Below, piece by piece: positions 1-9,268 of a DNA stretch of 42,636 nucleotides. Below the pieces are notes generated by a model. That model made no database searches, was not told the origin of the DNA, and saw nothing but the letters and a program-made list of their open reading frames with translations. A program made the translations under genes and the position numbers. Source of the stretch: Lentibacillus juripiscarius JCM 12147 (GTDB taxonomy: Bacteria > Bacillota > Bacilli > Bacillales_D > Amphibacillaceae); NCBI GenBank assembly GCA_001311805.1, contig BBCA01000023.1, forward strand, positions 1-42,636, given 5' to 3'. The stretch's first letter is position 1; every line of letters starts with the position of its first letter.

Positions 1-247
1 GATGGATGAAAATCCCCCCTTCTGCGAGGAGTGCTGTTTCACTGGAAAGCTTTGCAACACGACGAGACCATGCAAAAGCCCCATTGAGTACGCCTCAACC
101 TGCGAGGAATGCCGCTTCACTGAAAAGCTTGCAACACGACGAGCACCAAATGTATTTCCGTAGCTGGGTCATAGCACACAAATTGTTCACTACGTCGCAG
201 TTTATATCAACTGTAATGGAAAAACAATTGCGAGAAGATCCTCCACA
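1..247. mobile_element. Truncated copy of MITE-like element A (copy 1)
   Basis: The window opens inside a non-coding repeat. Its right end (about 191-240) matches the ends of the copies at 13.3, 21.9 and 38.9 kb: a CGCAGTTTATATCAACTG block followed by a GGAAAAACAA tract. Inside, a roughly 44-bp unit is present twice (22-66 and 100-143, 78-bp period), starting CTGCGAGGA and ending GCAACACGACGAG. Short reading frames here have no ribosome binding site and no family resemblance, so I do not call them. Confidence 0.6.
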
Positions 248-289
248 TAAAAATGAAAATTATTTCCCTACATTACCTTAATACAAATG

Positions 290-326
290 GCAGTGGCGCG
301 ATTGAACTCCGTAGCGCCAGTGCTAT
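290..326 (-). terminator. Possible terminator after moaB
   Basis: On the minus strand the moaB stop is followed by a hairpin with arms GCACTGGCGC and GCGCCACTGC (one mismatch, 14-nt loop). There is only a weak T-rich tail (CATTTGTATT). It would close the ytxK-ackA-moaB unit next to element A. Confidence 0.4.
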
Positions 327-853
327 CATTTCGGAGGAGAGCCAGGAATGTCTTTTTTCAATTCACGGACAACATGGGACAGTTCTGGCACAATTAATTT
401 ATTCATCGCCAATTTCACCGCACCAGACGACCCCGGTGCAGCGAAAACAGCCGTATCACCAATAACTCCGCCAATCGCCCTTGAGAGTATGGCTGCCGAG
501 CCGATGTCCTCCTGGTAACTGAGCATACGGAAAAGTTCACCAAAACCGGTTATTTCTTTATCAAGCATTGGCGCCAGTGTCTCTATCGTTACGTCACGAT
601 GCGCGATACCCGTACCACCGTTTAACAGAATAACGTCAACCGCAGTGTTTTCACAGCCGGCTTTCATTTTATTTGCAATGGCACTGCTTTCATCCGACAC
701 AATCTCCTTGGCTGTGACATAATGACCCGCCTCTTCCAGCAGTTGTACCATCAAGCTGCCGCTTTTATCTGTTTCTGCTGTCCTTGTATCGCTGACAGTC
801 ACGACCATGCAATGAACCTGTTCATGTTTGTGCTTATGTTCTTCAACTGACAA
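326..853 (-). CDS. moaB: Molybdenum cofactor biosynthesis protein MoaB
   Basis: MoaB/MogA-family protein of 175 aa. The family adenylylates molybdopterin or acts at the metal-insertion step of cofactor synthesis in the cytosol. The MoCF-binding fold is recognisable from VVTVSDTRT near residue 20, LLNGGTGIAHRDVT in the middle and the PGSSGAVKLAM segment near the end; length is normal. The start is TTG, chosen because a GGGGGAG ribosome binding site lies six or seven bases upstream and no ATG is available there. That site overlaps the ackA stop codon, so translation is probably coupled to ackA. The ackA-moaB adjacency is the same as in B. subtilis. The frame is intact. Confidence 0.9.
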   Translation of the reverse strand: MSVEEHKHKHEQVHCMVVTVSDTRTAETDKSGSLMVQLLEEAGHYVTAKEIVSDESSAIANKMKAGCENTAVDVILLNGGTGIAHRDVTIETLAPMLDKEITGFGELFRMLSYQEDIGSAAILSRAIGGVIGDTAVFAAPGSSGAVKLAMNKLIVPELSHVVRELKKDIPGSPPK

Positions 854-865
854 ACCAATCTCCCC

Positions 866-2052
866 CTATTTGCCAGTAAGCCGGACCGTATCCCTGGCAA
901 TCATGACTTCCTCATTTGTTGGAATGACCATTACTTTAACCGGTGAATGTGGATAGTTAATAAATGCTTCTTTCCCGCGGACATGATTTCGGGAAGGGTC
1001 CCAATACACTCCCATAAATTCGAGTCCCGTTAAAACTTTTTTCCGGACGACCTCGCTGTTTTCCCCGACACCCGCTGTAAAGATAATGGCATCAACACCT
1101 GACATTCTGGCAGCATAGGAACCTAGGTATTTGTGTATGCGTGCCGCGAAAACTTCCAGGGCCAGTTCTGCCCGTTCGTTTTCATCTGTTTTCTGCTCGA
1201 TATCACGCAAATCACTGGAAAAGCCGGATAAAGCGAGCATTCCGCTTTTCTTGTTTAAGACGTGAACCACTTCATCCGCATTTTTCCTGTTTTCTCCATT
1301 ATAAATGGAATAAGAGCGGGGTCAATATTACCCGATCTGGTTCCCATCGTCACCCCAGCTAGGGGCGTGAACCCCATGGACGTATCTATCGACTGCCCTT
1401 TATCAATCGCAGCAATGCTCGCGCCATTTCCCAGATGGCAGGAAATAAGACGAAGTTGCTCAAGCGGCACGCCCATCAGATCAGCGGCGCGCTGGGATAC
1501 ATATTTATGAGAGGTCCCGTGAAATCCATATTTACGAATTCCATATTTTTCATAATATTCGTATGGCAGACTGTACAAGTACGATTTCTCAGGCATCGTC
1601 TGATGAAATGCGGTATCAAACACAGCAACCATCGGAACATTCGGGAGCAACCTCCGAAATGCGCGGATGCCAGTCAAATTGGCTGGATTGTGTAGCGGTG
1701 CCAGATCAGACACATCCTCGATATTCTGGATAACATCATCCGTGATAAGCACGGAATCGCTGAAACGTTCGCCGCCATGAACAATTCTATGCCCGACAGC
1801 ATCAATTTCGTCCATCGATTGAATAACGCCTGATGATGTTAGCTTCTCCAGCAAATGTTTTACCGCTATTTCATGATCCGGTATATCTAATACCATCTTA
1901 TCTTTTTCTCCATTTACTTCCATAGTAAAAACCGATTCAGAAAGGCCAATTCGCTCCAGCAGCCCCTTTGCCAGCACTTGTTCTTCTGGCATACGGATCA
2001 GCTGAAACTTCAAAGAAGAACTTCCGGCATTTATTGCCAAAATATTAGACAT
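866..2052 (-). CDS. ackA: Acetate kinase (one apparent frameshift)
   Basis: Acetate kinase makes ATP and acetate from acetyl phosphate and ADP in overflow metabolism. The N-terminal [11 protein letters not shown], then [30 protein letters not shown] and CHLGNGASI are the family's nucleotide and acetate site signatures. Total length of about 395 residues is normal. The frame breaks near 1280: after TGK the sequence must regain one A in a run of five to read [15 protein letters not shown]. Since all the rest is conserved, this looks like a sequencing error rather than a dead gene. An AGGGAG ribosome binding site precedes the ATG. The gene starts 23 bp after ytxK, so it probably shares its transcript or uses a promoter inside it. 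Confidence 0.9.
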
Positions 2053-2075
2053 TCTTGTCGTCTCCCTCCATGGTG

Positions 2076-3058
2076 TTAACTATTCATGTTCTCTGCAAAC
2101 CAAGCGTTCATTTGCGCCAGAATATCGTCCATCGCTTTTGTTTCTTTAAAAGATGGGACCTGTACAAGCAATGGCTGATTGAATGCCGTCGTATTGGGAC
2201 CTTTCTTTTGCAGAATAAGAATACTCTTTCTGTTCTTCTCTGACTTAAATGCTGTCTCCGGAAGCTGCAGTACTCCGACAATATGTGCATTTTCCTGAAG
2301 ATAAGCATGCAGCTTGTCTGACTGATCACTGTCGAACAGGAATTCCGGAATGACAAAAATCAGATAGCCGCCCGGCGTCGTATATTTCATGCTTTGCTCT
2401 ATAAATAAATGATGGGAATAGGAATGTCCCTCATCTGCTTTCAGTTCAAAATCATTCGCCCGGATGTCATCTGGATAGTAGCCAACAGGAAGATCACTGA
2501 TTACCAAATCGACCGGATCCAGAAGAAACGGGCGGAGACTGTCCTGGTGGAAATACTCAATTTCTTTTTCTGCAGGTTAGCGTTAAGAACGGCAAGGTTA
2601 ATAAGTGTCGGATCCACTTCACTTGCAAATACAGATCCGGCAGTCTCCAGCTGATCAAGAACAGCCATAACCAATTTCCCGTTCCGCTCGCCGGGTCAAA
2701 CATACGGAGGTTCTTCTTCCCGGCAGTCACTTTCCCCGCCAGATAGCCAACAAACAGGGCAACTGTTTCCGGAGTCATGAGATGCTGCTGCTGTGTTGCA
2801 CCTTTCATCCCTTTCAGCATGGCCAGCTGAAGTGCCTTCCGTATTTCAGTGGTTTTATATTTCGAAACATCCAGCTGAGGAATGAAATTTTGGAGTTGTT
2901 CCTGTAATTTCTCGTCCATTCCTTCAGGCGGATGTTGATAAAGATTACTTCAAGTGTTACTGCAAGGCTGTCCAAATACGTTTCGTTACTATATTGTTGG
3001 ACAGTTTCTGTTATATTATCAATTTGTTCAAACAATATTTCTACGTCTGTTTTTCCAT
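2076..3058 (-). CDS. ytxK: YtxK-like class I SAM-dependent methyltransferase (multiple frameshifts)
   Basis: Predicted N6-adenine-type methyltransferase of the YtxK family; the substrate is not established. Recognisable parts are [13 protein letters not shown], the SAM-binding FDPASGTGN and the catalytic-loop-like DLPVGYYP, followed by a conserved C-terminal half ([13 protein letters not shown]). I place the start at the ATG at 3058 because it has a strong GGAGG nine bases upstream, and restoring one A gives [14 protein letters not shown], with total length near 327 aa like the B. subtilis protein. At least four one-base losses are needed to restore the frame: near 3050, 2950, 2675 and 2585, mostly in A or T runs. 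The gene is followed directly by ackA, as in B. subtilis. Confidence 0.8.
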
Positions 3059-3096
3059 CGTGCCAATCCTCCGATCCGTTGTCTAAAAGCGCCTCT

Positions 3097-3126
3097 ATTG
3101 TACCAAAATACCAGCTCCATTGTACA
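3097..3126 (-). promoter_or_regulatory. Putative SigA promoter of ytxK-ackA-moaB
   Basis: On the minus strand TGTACA (3121-3126) is followed after 18 bp by TACAAT (3097-3102), about 40 bp before the ytxK start chosen here. The -10 is good and the -35 is weak. Confidence 0.45.
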
Positions 3127-3222
3127 TCGGAAGAGGCTGGGAGCACAGGTTGCCAGCCATCTGTCAAAAGTTTGGGATTCATTTAAAAGTCCGGGCAAAA
3201 GGTTGAAGAATGGGTTCTCACA

Positions 3223-3256
3223 AAAAATCTCCCCTGTCATACTCGGGACAGGAGAG
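3223..3256 (-). terminator. Rho-independent terminator of tpx
   Basis: Just after the tpx stop on the minus strand: TCTCCTGTC pairs with GACAGGGGAGA around an 8-base loop, followed by TTTTTTG. Confidence 0.85.
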
Positions 3257-3268
3257 AACGAAAAGCCG

Positions 3269-3769
3269 TTATTCTGCTTTCTGTGCTTCTTCTAGTGCAC
3301 GGTCATAGTTGGGATGATTGGTTACCTCACTTACGTATTCCACGTATGTGACTTTGTCATTTGAATCGACTACGAAAATAGCCCGGGCCAGCAAGCGGAG
3401 TTCCTTCATCAGCACACCGTATTTTTCACCGAAATCAGCATCACGATGGTCTGATAATGTATCCAGCTTTTTAATTCCGTTGGCTGCACACCAGCGTGAC
3501 TGGGCGAAAGGAAGATCCATACTGATTGTCAGCACTTGGACATTGTCAAGTTTATCAGCTTCTTCATTAAAGCGTCTTGTCTCCTCGGCACAGACACCCG
3601 TGTCGACAGATGGAACAGCAGCAATCAGTTTTACTTTACCCTTATAGTCGTCCAAGGATACTTCCTTAAGATCGTTGGATAACACGGTGAAATTCGGTGC
3701 CTGATCACCAGCACTGATTTCATTTCCCAGAAGTGTCACTGGATCCTGATTAAATGTGACATTTGCCAT
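3269..3769 (-). CDS. tpx: Thiol peroxidase Tpx
   Basis: Atypical 2-Cys peroxiredoxin that reduces hydrogen and alkyl peroxides using thioredoxin. At 166 aa it has the usual Tpx length. The peroxidatic cysteine is Cys60 in [14 protein letters not shown] and the resolving cysteine is Cys94 in [11 protein letters not shown], the two positions that form the intramolecular disulfide. The Tpx-specific LARAIFVVD segment is present. A GGGAGGATG ribosome binding site precedes the ATG. It follows ytfI and ytfJ and ends with its own terminator, as in B. subtilis. The frame is intact. Confidence 0.95.
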   Translation of the reverse strand: MANVTFNQDPVTLLGNEISAGDQAPNFTVLSNDLKEVSLDDYKGKVKLIAAVPSVDTGVCAEETRRFNEEADKLDNVQVLTISMDLPFAQSRWCAANGIKKLDTLSDHRDADFGEKYGVLMKELRLLARAIFVVDSNDKVTYVEYVSEVTNHPNYDRALEEAQKAE

Positions 3770-3804
3770 AATAAATCATCCTCCCATTTTTTGACTCTAT
3801 CTTT

Positions 3805-3834
3805 ATTATGAATCGGCTTGTAGTATATGTCCAA
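3805..3834 (-). promoter_or_regulatory. Putative SigA promoter of tpx
   Basis: On the minus strand TTGGAC (3829-3834) is followed after 18 bp by CATAAT (3805-3810). It lies at the 3' end of ytfJ, so tpx could be transcribed separately from ytfIJ. Confidence 0.45.
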
Positions 3835-4393
3835 CAATAGCGCCCTCTAAACTTGTTACAGTTTTTCGAACTAACTGTCGTTTTTGCTCACCGGAATCTT
3901 CATTAGACTGCTGGGAATCCTGCTTTTTTTGTTCCTGTTTCTCTTGTTTTTTTTCCTGTCCATCACCATTTTCCGATTGTTTGGACTGCTGCTTCATTTT
4001 ATCCTGCAGTCCCGATTCTTTTAACAGCTGCTGGATTTTTTCTACAGCCTTAGGAGCAACATCCATCATTTTTTCATATATGTGCGTATTCTCATCGAGG
4101 TGAATCATCTTCATGCCTTTTTGACTGACAACTAGAAACGCAACAGGTGTAATGGATACACCACCGCCACTGCCACCTCCAAAGGGCATCGATCCGCCTG
4201 AATCACCCTGGTCACTGCCAGAAGTAAACTCGCTGCCCCCAGCGGCAAATCCGAATCCAAGCTTGGAAACTGGGATAATCACACTCCCATCCGGGGATTC
4301 GACTGGATCACCAATAATTGTATTGACCTCAATCATGTCTTTCAGATTTTCCATTGCTGTCGTCATTAGGCCTTGTATCGGATGTTCATCCAT
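3806..4393 (-). CDS. ytfJ: Sporulation protein YtfJ (GerW family)
   Basis: GerW-family protein (195 aa). In B. subtilis GerW is a forespore protein needed for normal germinant-receptor-dependent germination; its biochemical activity is unknown. The N-terminal HPIQGLMTTAMENLKDMIEVN, the conserved TIIGDPVESPDGSVIIPVSK and the glycine-rich GGGSGGGVSITPVAFLVV define the family. Beyond about residue 125 there is a long hydrophilic tail rich in Q, K and E (about 135-175), which is longer than the core family needs and is low-complexity. It sits between ytfI and tpx, 15 bp downstream of ytfI, so ytfI-ytfJ form a unit. Confidence 0.88.
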   Translation of the reverse strand: MDEHPIQGLMTTAMENLKDMIEVNTIIGDPVESPDGSVIIPVSKLGFGFAAGGSEFTSGSDQGDSGGSMPFGGGSGGGVSITPVAFLVVSQKGMKMIHLDENTHIYEKMMDVAPKAVEKIQQLLKESGLQDKMKQQSKQSENGDGQEKKQEKQEQKKQDSQQSNEDSGEQKRQLVRKTVTSLEGAIVGHILQADS

Positions 4394-4408
4394 GTATAAT
4401 CCTCCTTG

Positions 4409-4987
4409 TCATGTAGTCACTTCTCGTTTGGCAGAAAGTTTCCGAATCATTTTCAGAAATGCATAGATAGCTTGCCCGAATCGGATGGATATCATGCAAT
4501 CAAAGACAGAGCTTATTCTCTGCTGATTAAAGAATGGGGTAACTGAAATAGAAGGTTCACTGGTGAATGTGCTATTGGAAGCAAGCACCCCCATTACCAT
4601 GCCTTTTATCCCCCATATTCCGCCGGTAATCATCCCAGTCGTGTCAGCCTTGCCAGTACCTGCCTCGGTGTTCCAGGTGATTTTATGAAAACGAATCCGC
4701 TCGAATATAAGCGACGTTATCACACGCATATCTCTCATCCTTTGCACAGCACCATTGCTGAATTGGTGCAATAGCGAAAGGGTTTCCTGAAATGATTGTT
4801 CCGGAGCTGGTCTTTCCGTCAGATCAACCGATCGCCGCAGAAGGGGCAGACGGTATAAATAAATCGCCAGATAAAGGGTCTGCTCTTTTTGGTTGAGCTT
4901 GATTGTACAAACTGCTTTAAGCCTTGAACACAACAATATGATGGCAATACCAATCACAATCAACACGATGACCAATCCAATGACCAT
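4409..4987 (-). CDS. ytfI: YtfI, DUF2953 membrane protein
   Basis: Hypothetical protein of the DUF2953/YtfI family, 192 aa. Residues 1-20 form a single hydrophobic segment (VIGLVIVLIVIGIAIILL), followed by a soluble domain containing the family's TWNTEAGTGKADTTGMITGGIWGIKG motif region near residues 105-130. No function is known; conserved linkage to the germination gene ytfJ suggests a spore role (inference). The start at 4987 follows an AGAGGTG site. It is the first gene of the minus-strand unit and is divergent from the NAD kinase gene. Confidence 0.8.
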   Translation of the reverse strand: MVIGLVIVLIVIGIAIILLCSRLKAVCTIKLNQKEQTLYLAIYLYRLPLLRRSVDLTERPAPEQSFQETLSLLHQFSNGAVQRMRDMRVITSLIFERIRFHKITWNTEAGTGKADTTGMITGGIWGIKGMVMGVLASNSTFTSEPSISVTPFFNQQRISSVFDCMISIRFGQAIYAFLKMIRKLSAKREVTT

Positions 4988-5086
4988 GGCCTCACCTCTT
5001 TTTGTCTATGTTTCCGCAAATTTCCTTTTTTATGAATGTCATCCTCTTTGTTTTTTGGCTTTTTACAACGTCAGAAGTATGCACAA

Positions 5087-5116
5087 TTGGGACAATAAAT
5101 GGAAACGTGCTACACT
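5087..5116 (+). promoter_or_regulatory. Putative SigA promoter of ppnK
   Basis: TTGGGA (5087-5092), an 18-bp spacer and TACACT (5111-5116), 36 bp upstream of the ppnK ATG. Confidence 0.55.
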
Positions 5117-5151
5117 TTAAGTGGGCATAAACAAAATCGGAGGTGATTGTA

Positions 5152-5951
5152 ATGCAGACAAGAAATAACATTCATTTTTTCTACAGACATGATGATATCT
5201 CGATAAAAAGCTGCAACCGTTGTTCAAATTGGCCCGAGAGAATGATTTCCATATTGTGGACAATCCTGAGCAGGCAAATATTATTGTAAGTGTCGGTGGT
5301 GATGGTGCCTTTCTGCAGGCAGTGCGTACGACCGGATTCCGACAAGATTGCTTATATACTGGCATTACCAGATCGGATGAATCCGGGTTATATTGTGACT
5401 TTAATATAGATAATTTTGATGAAATGCTGCACACGATGCAGCATGAAGAAATGGAAGTCCGCCGATTTCCGGTTATTGATGTTAAGGTGAATGGGGAATC
5501 GGAATTTCAGTGCTTGAATGAAGTAAGCATACGGTCAACCATTATAAAAACAATGGTCGTGGACGTGTACATCGACGATATGCATTTCGAAACATTTCGG
5601 GGTGACGGCCTGATTGTGGCCACCCCAACCGGAAGCACCGGTTACAATAAATCTACACGTGGTGCTGTCATCGACCCGAAACTTCCTTGCTATCAAGTGT
5701 CCGAAATTGCATCCCTTAACAATAACCGGTACCGGACGCTAGGCTCGTCGTTCGTATTGAACAAGGACCGGACACTGACATTGGAAGTCGTTCAGGATGG
5801 GAATGATTACCCGATTATTGGTATGGATAATGAAGCCTATTCCATCCGCAACATTCAGAATCTCACCGTTACCTTAAGTGACAGCGTAATCAAAACAGTC
5901 AAGCTTAAAAACAACTCCTACTGGGACCGCGTAAAAAGAACATTCTTATAA
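5152..5951 (+). CDS. ppnK: NAD kinase, YtdI/PpnK-B type (one apparent frameshift)
   Basis: ATP (or polyphosphate) NAD kinase, which makes NADP. The diagnostic VGGDGAFLQAV (GGDG motif), CLNEVSIRS (NE motif) and GDGLIVATPTGSTGYNKS are all present, and the C-terminus matches the YtdI subgroup closely (VKLKNNSYWDRVKRTFL). The start is the ATG at 5152 because it has a strong GGAGGTG seven bases upstream. The first 18 codons are out of frame with the rest; adding one A to the run at about 5206 gives ISIKKLQPLFKLAREN and a full protein near 267 aa. An internal methionine at 5220 would remove the N-terminal strand. Confidence 0.9.
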
Positions 5952-5964
5952 GGTAAAAAGGTTG

Positions 5965-5987
5965 TCCTCCTTTTTGAACATGCACTT
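5965..5987. repeat. Solo end of element B
   Basis: Twenty-three bases (beginning TCCTCCTTTTTG, ending ATGCACTT) are identical to the right end of element B at 9043-9065. No other part of the element is visible here, so this looks like a remnant. Confidence 0.6.
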
Positions 5988-6033
5988 AAAGGGATTCTTA
6001 GAAGGCGATTCTTACCTAGAATCCCCCTTTAAC
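5988..6033 (+). terminator. Hairpin after ppnK
   Basis: AAAGGGATTCTTAG and CTAGAATCCCCCTTT form an imperfect stem around a loop of about 15 bases, following the solo element B end. There is only a short T-run in the stem, so terminator function is uncertain. Confidence 0.35.
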
Positions 6034-6111
6034 TATTGCCTTAGTTGCACTTACATTTTCACTTCACCGGGTAATCTTTTTGCTAAAGTTTTACACTTAC
6101 CTAACGTAAAA

Positions 6112-6150
6112 AATAAGCGGGCTACCCTATCCAGGGCAGCCCGCAGCCAT
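6112..6150 (-). terminator. Rho-independent terminator of the SASP gene
   Basis: On the minus strand GCGGGCTGCCCT pairs with AGGGTAGCCCGC across a GGAT loop and is followed by TTATTTTTTA. Confidence 0.85.
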
Positions 6151-6167
6151 TCATATATTGTTGTTAA

Positions 6168-6374
6168 TTACAGCGGTGTGTTACCACCAAATTGCTGTTC
6201 AGCAGTGTTTACAAGGCGTTTTGTGATTTCCCCGCCAACAGACCCGTTCGCGCGGGAAGTTGTGTCAGCACCAAGTTGAACACCAAACTCCTGTGCAATT
6301 TCTGTTTTCATTTGGTCAAGTGCCTGTTCAGCACCAGGTACGACTAATTGGTTTGAACTGTTGTTGCTTGGCAT
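6168..6374 (-). CDS. sspA: Alpha/beta-type small acid-soluble spore protein
   Basis: SASP that coats and protects spore DNA. The 68-residue protein has the family signatures: [18 protein letters not shown], which contains the germination-protease cleavage site (KTEIAQEF), then [15 protein letters not shown] start at the ATG at 6374 because an AAGGAGG lies at good spacing; the in-frame TTG two codons upstream is too close to that site. It lies downstream of thiI in the same orientation, as sspA does in B. subtilis. Forespore SigG control is expected, but I did not find a convincing SigG promoter. Confidence 0.93.
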   Translation of the reverse strand: MPSNNSSNQLVVPGAEQALDQMKTEIAQEFGVQLGADTTSRANGSVGGEITKRLVNTAEQQFGGNTPL

Positions 6375-6458
6375 TCTCAATCACCTCCTTGTACCCATAT
6401 ATTGTGTACGAGGAGGGTTTTTTAAAACTGGTATTTGTTGTAAATTACCCATATTGGT

Positions 6459-7659
6459 TCAAAATAAATCATTAAACTCTTCTTCAGCCTCTGCCTTGCC
6501 GGTTAATGTGACGACTTCAATACCATTGACAGCTTCCTCAATCAGCTCGGAAAAATCAGCTTGTGACTCGAATTGGTTGACCTTTTCTCTCGATGGTCTT
6601 GTTTTTGGCGACTTTGGAACAAAAATCGTGCAGCAATCTTCGTATGGCCGGATGGAAATATCATACGTATCAATTGTTCTTGAAATCTTGACGATGTCAT
6701 CTTTATCCATGGCAACCAATGGACGTAAAATGGGATAATTCGTCACCTCATTAATTGCATTCATGCTTTCCATCGTCTGGCTTGCCACCTGCCCAAGACT
6801 CTCACCGGTTGTCATCGATAAAATCGATTCTTTTTGCAGACCTGTTCACTGATTCGCATCATCATCCGGCGCATAATCGTCATCGCGTAGTTTTCAGGCA
6901 TCTCACGGAAAATATGCTGCTGTACATTCGTAAATGGTACAATGTGCACATTCACCTTATTGCCATAGTGTGTCAGTTTCTCCGCAAGATCCAGTACCTT
7001 TTGCCTAGCCCGTTCACTTGTAAATGGCGGGGAATGAAAATGGATTGCTTCCACTTCTACTCCGCGTTTCATCGCCTGAAATCCTGCAACCGGGCTGTCG
7101 ATTCCCCCTGACAAAAGGAGCAGCGTTTTGCCGGATGTTCCAACCGGAAGTCCGCCCAGCCCTGGAATGACACTGGAAGTTATATAGGTCGCTTCTTTCC
7201 TGATTTCAACCTTTATCTCCAGATCTGGTTTATGAACATCGACTGAAAATCCAGTTGTATGGTTTAACAAATGACTGCCAAGTACCTGGTTCATCTGCTG
7301 TGACCGTATTGGAAATTTTTTTGTCAATTCGCTTTACGGAAACTTTAAACGTACGGGCGCTATATTCATTTTGTAATGCCCATAATACAGCTGCTTTTAT
7401 TTCCTCCTCATCGTTGTGAACTTTAATGGCTGGACTGAGGCTTTGGATTCCAAAACATTCTTGCATTTATCTATAATAGCTTCCGGATCATGGCCATTCA
7501 AAAGGACAAACATTCTTCCTTGTGTCCGTTTCACGGTTGCATTTGGAAAATCTTGTAGCTGTAGTTTCAGATTGTTCTGCAGCTGAAGAATAAAACTTTT
7601 CTGTTTTTGCCTTTTAACGCCATTTCTCCATAACGGATTAATATATGATCATATTGCAT
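6459..7659 (-). CDS. thiI: tRNA 4-thiouridine synthase / thiazole sulfur carrier ThiI (four apparent frameshifts)
   Basis: ThiI adenylates tRNA U8 and transfers persulfide sulfur from a cysteine desulfurase; it also serves thiamine thiazole synthesis. Fragments cover the whole family: the N-terminal [18 protein letters not shown], a THUMP domain, the PP-loop [15 protein letters not shown] and the C-terminal [18 protein letters not shown]. No rhodanese domain, as in B. subtilis. Four breaks (near 7604, 7450, 7320 and 6835) lie in A or T runs, three of them one-base losses and the one near 7320 an apparent extra A. The corrected length of about 400 aa is normal. The start at 7659 lies 6 bp after nifZ, the dedicated sulfur donor, so the two are translationally linked. 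Confidence 0.88.
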
Positions 7660-7665
7660 ACCTAT

Positions 7666-8805
7666 CTACTCCATTACTGCTTTTAGTCTGTTGATGGCTT
7701 CTTGCAGTTCCTGCAGGAAAACATGAATATCATTTTCCGTGCTGTCATACGACAGGCTGATTCTTAAAGCCGACGTTGACCGGTCTCTGCCATGGCCGCA
7801 TGCTGCTAGTATCTTGCTCTCATCGGTCTGCTTTGATGAACAGGCTGATTTTGTTGAGATGTAAATCTCCTTCTCTCCGAGCATATGAATCAATACTTCA
7901 GGTTTCAATCCGGGCACAGAGATATTGATTATATGCGGTGCTGCCTGCTCCGGTGTATTGATAAAAACACCATCCATCGTACGGAGTTTTTGCCTGATAA
8001 TTGTCTGCAGATGATACATATGCCTGATTCCGGCTATTTCCCGTTCTTTGATTAAACGCAAAGCTTTAACCAACGACACAGCACCTGCCAGATTTTCAGT
8101 TCCAGATCGTAACGACTTCTCTTGACCGCCGCCGTGGAAGAGTGGAAAAAGGGTTGTACCTTTTTTTACATAAAGAATGCCCGTTCCTTTTAAACCATGC
8201 AACTTGTGACCGGAAATCGTACACAAATCAATCCCACTGTCCGCAAGCTTCATTGGTACCTTGCCCATCCCCTGTACATGATCCACATGGAAAAATAATT
8301 TCGGGTGTTCTTTGGCAATCTCTCCGATTGCCTCTACAGGCTGTACGGACCCAAGCTCATTATTGACGTGCATGATACTAATCAAAATTGTATCATCCGT
8401 AATTGCTTCCCGTAATTCCTCAACAGCCACCACACCGTTCTCATTCACCGGCAAATACGTTACTGAAAAACCCAGCCGCTCCAAGCCGCGGAAAGCTTCA
8501 TGAACGGAAGGGTGCTCCACTTGTGTTGTGATAATATGGCTTCCCCGCTTCTGATGTTCCAGTGCTATACCTTTAATAGCAAGATTATTTCCCTCTGTTC
8601 CACCAGCCGTAAAAACAATTTCATCGGTTTCCACTTGCAGCAACTGTGCCGCTTGTTCCTTTGACCGCTGCAGCAATTTTTCTGCCTCCCCGCCTAACTG
8701 ATGAATGCTGGAAGGGTTGGCAAAAAAGCGTTCAGAGACCTGCTGAAAACTGTTCAGTACCGCGGGGTTCGGCTTTGTCGTTGCACTGTTATCCAAATAA
8801 ATCAT
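7666..8805 (-). CDS. nifZ: Cysteine desulfurase (NifZ/IscS-like)
   Basis: PLP enzyme that converts cysteine to alanine plus a protein persulfide, here most likely feeding ThiI. IYLDNSATTKP opens the protein; TAGGTEGNN, VDHVQGMGK and SGHKLHGLKG (PLP lysine) follow. The active-site cysteine is in STKSACSSKQ near residue 320. I choose the ATG at 8805 over that at 8811 because the GGGAG site is eight bases upstream of the former and only two from the latter. At 379 aa it is full length and intact. It stands between ezrA and thiI, the B. subtilis order; element B has inserted just upstream of it. Confidence 0.92.
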   Translation of the reverse strand: MIYLDNSATTKPNPAVLNSFQQVSERFFANPSSIHQLGGEAEKLLQRSKEQAAQLLQVETDEIVFTAGGTEGNNLAIKGIALEHQKRGSHIITTQVEHPSVHEAFRGLERLGFSVTYLPVNENGVVAVEELREAITDDTILISIMHVNNELGSVQPVEAIGEIAKEHPKLFFHVDHVQGMGKVPMKLADSGIDLCTISGHKLHGLKGTGILYVKKGTTLFPLFHGGGQEKSLRSGTENLAGAVSLVKALRLIKEREIAGIRHMYHLQTIIRQKLRTMDGVFINTPEQAAPHIINISVPGLKPEVLIHMLGEKEIYISTKSACSSKQTDESKILAACGHGRDRSTSALRISLSYDSTENDIHVFLQELQEAINRLKAVME

Positions 8806-8867
8806 ACGCATAACTCCCTGTTGTCATATTTTGGCTAATAAAGGTCACCAAAACAAGAAGGCTGGCT

Positions 8868-9066
8868 TTAAAGGTTGTTCAAAAAGTCCGGTAAAAATGA
8901 CACTTCGAATTTCTTCGTTGGCTTTCTTTTCCGTTCCTTGGAAAAGAAAAGCGCTCTTCCTGCGTGTGATGCGGCTTCCCTTGTGCTCATGTATTATCCA
9001 CTACTAAAAGCATCGCCGCCTTGAACTTCTTGGTCCTTTTTATCCTCCTTTTTGAACATGCACTTC
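8868..9066. mobile_element. MITE-like element B
   Basis: Non-coding element of about 200 bp between nifZ and the ezrA terminator. The ends are imperfect inverted repeats: the left starts TTTAAAGGTTGTTCAAAAAG, and the right, read on the minus strand, starts AAGTGCATGTTCAAAAAGG. Its right end recurs at 5965-5987 and its left end at about 33140-33156. The interior is T-rich (CTTCGAATTTCTTCGTTGGC) with no coding potential. It has no transposase, so any movement would be in trans (inference). Confidence 0.55.
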
Positions 9067-9072
9067 TAGAAA

Positions 9073-9115
9073 AACTCGGCATTCACCTTTCGTCTTATAG
9101 TGAATGCCGGCGTTT
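9073..9115 (-). terminator. Terminator of ezrA
   Basis: CGGCATTCAC and GTGAATGCCG form a perfect 10-bp stem; read on the minus strand it is followed by AGTTTTTC. It lies about 155 bp after the ezrA stop. The stretch between (9116-9268) shows nothing else recognisable. Confidence 0.75.
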
Positions 9116-9268
9116 ATTATAAGGTCATCCTATTTATATACTTTCTGACGTTACAAGGTGAAAAATGTATTGTTATTCTTTCCAAGAAGGCATCCTTTTC
9201 CGTCACTGTTCATATAATTCCAGTTTTTTGAGCAGAACTTCGGTTGAAACTTTCCTTTTTTCACTCAG

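Noticed and set aside
866..1270. Separate genes for each half of broken reading frames (ackA, thiI, ezrA, hsdR and others)
   Set aside because: Both halves match consecutive parts of one family and rejoin with a one-base change, so they are single genes.
3028..3240. Upstream extension of ytxK (starts at 3182 or 3240)
   Set aside because: It would overlap the tpx terminator and lacks a binding site; the ATG at 3058 has GGAGG and gives the family length.
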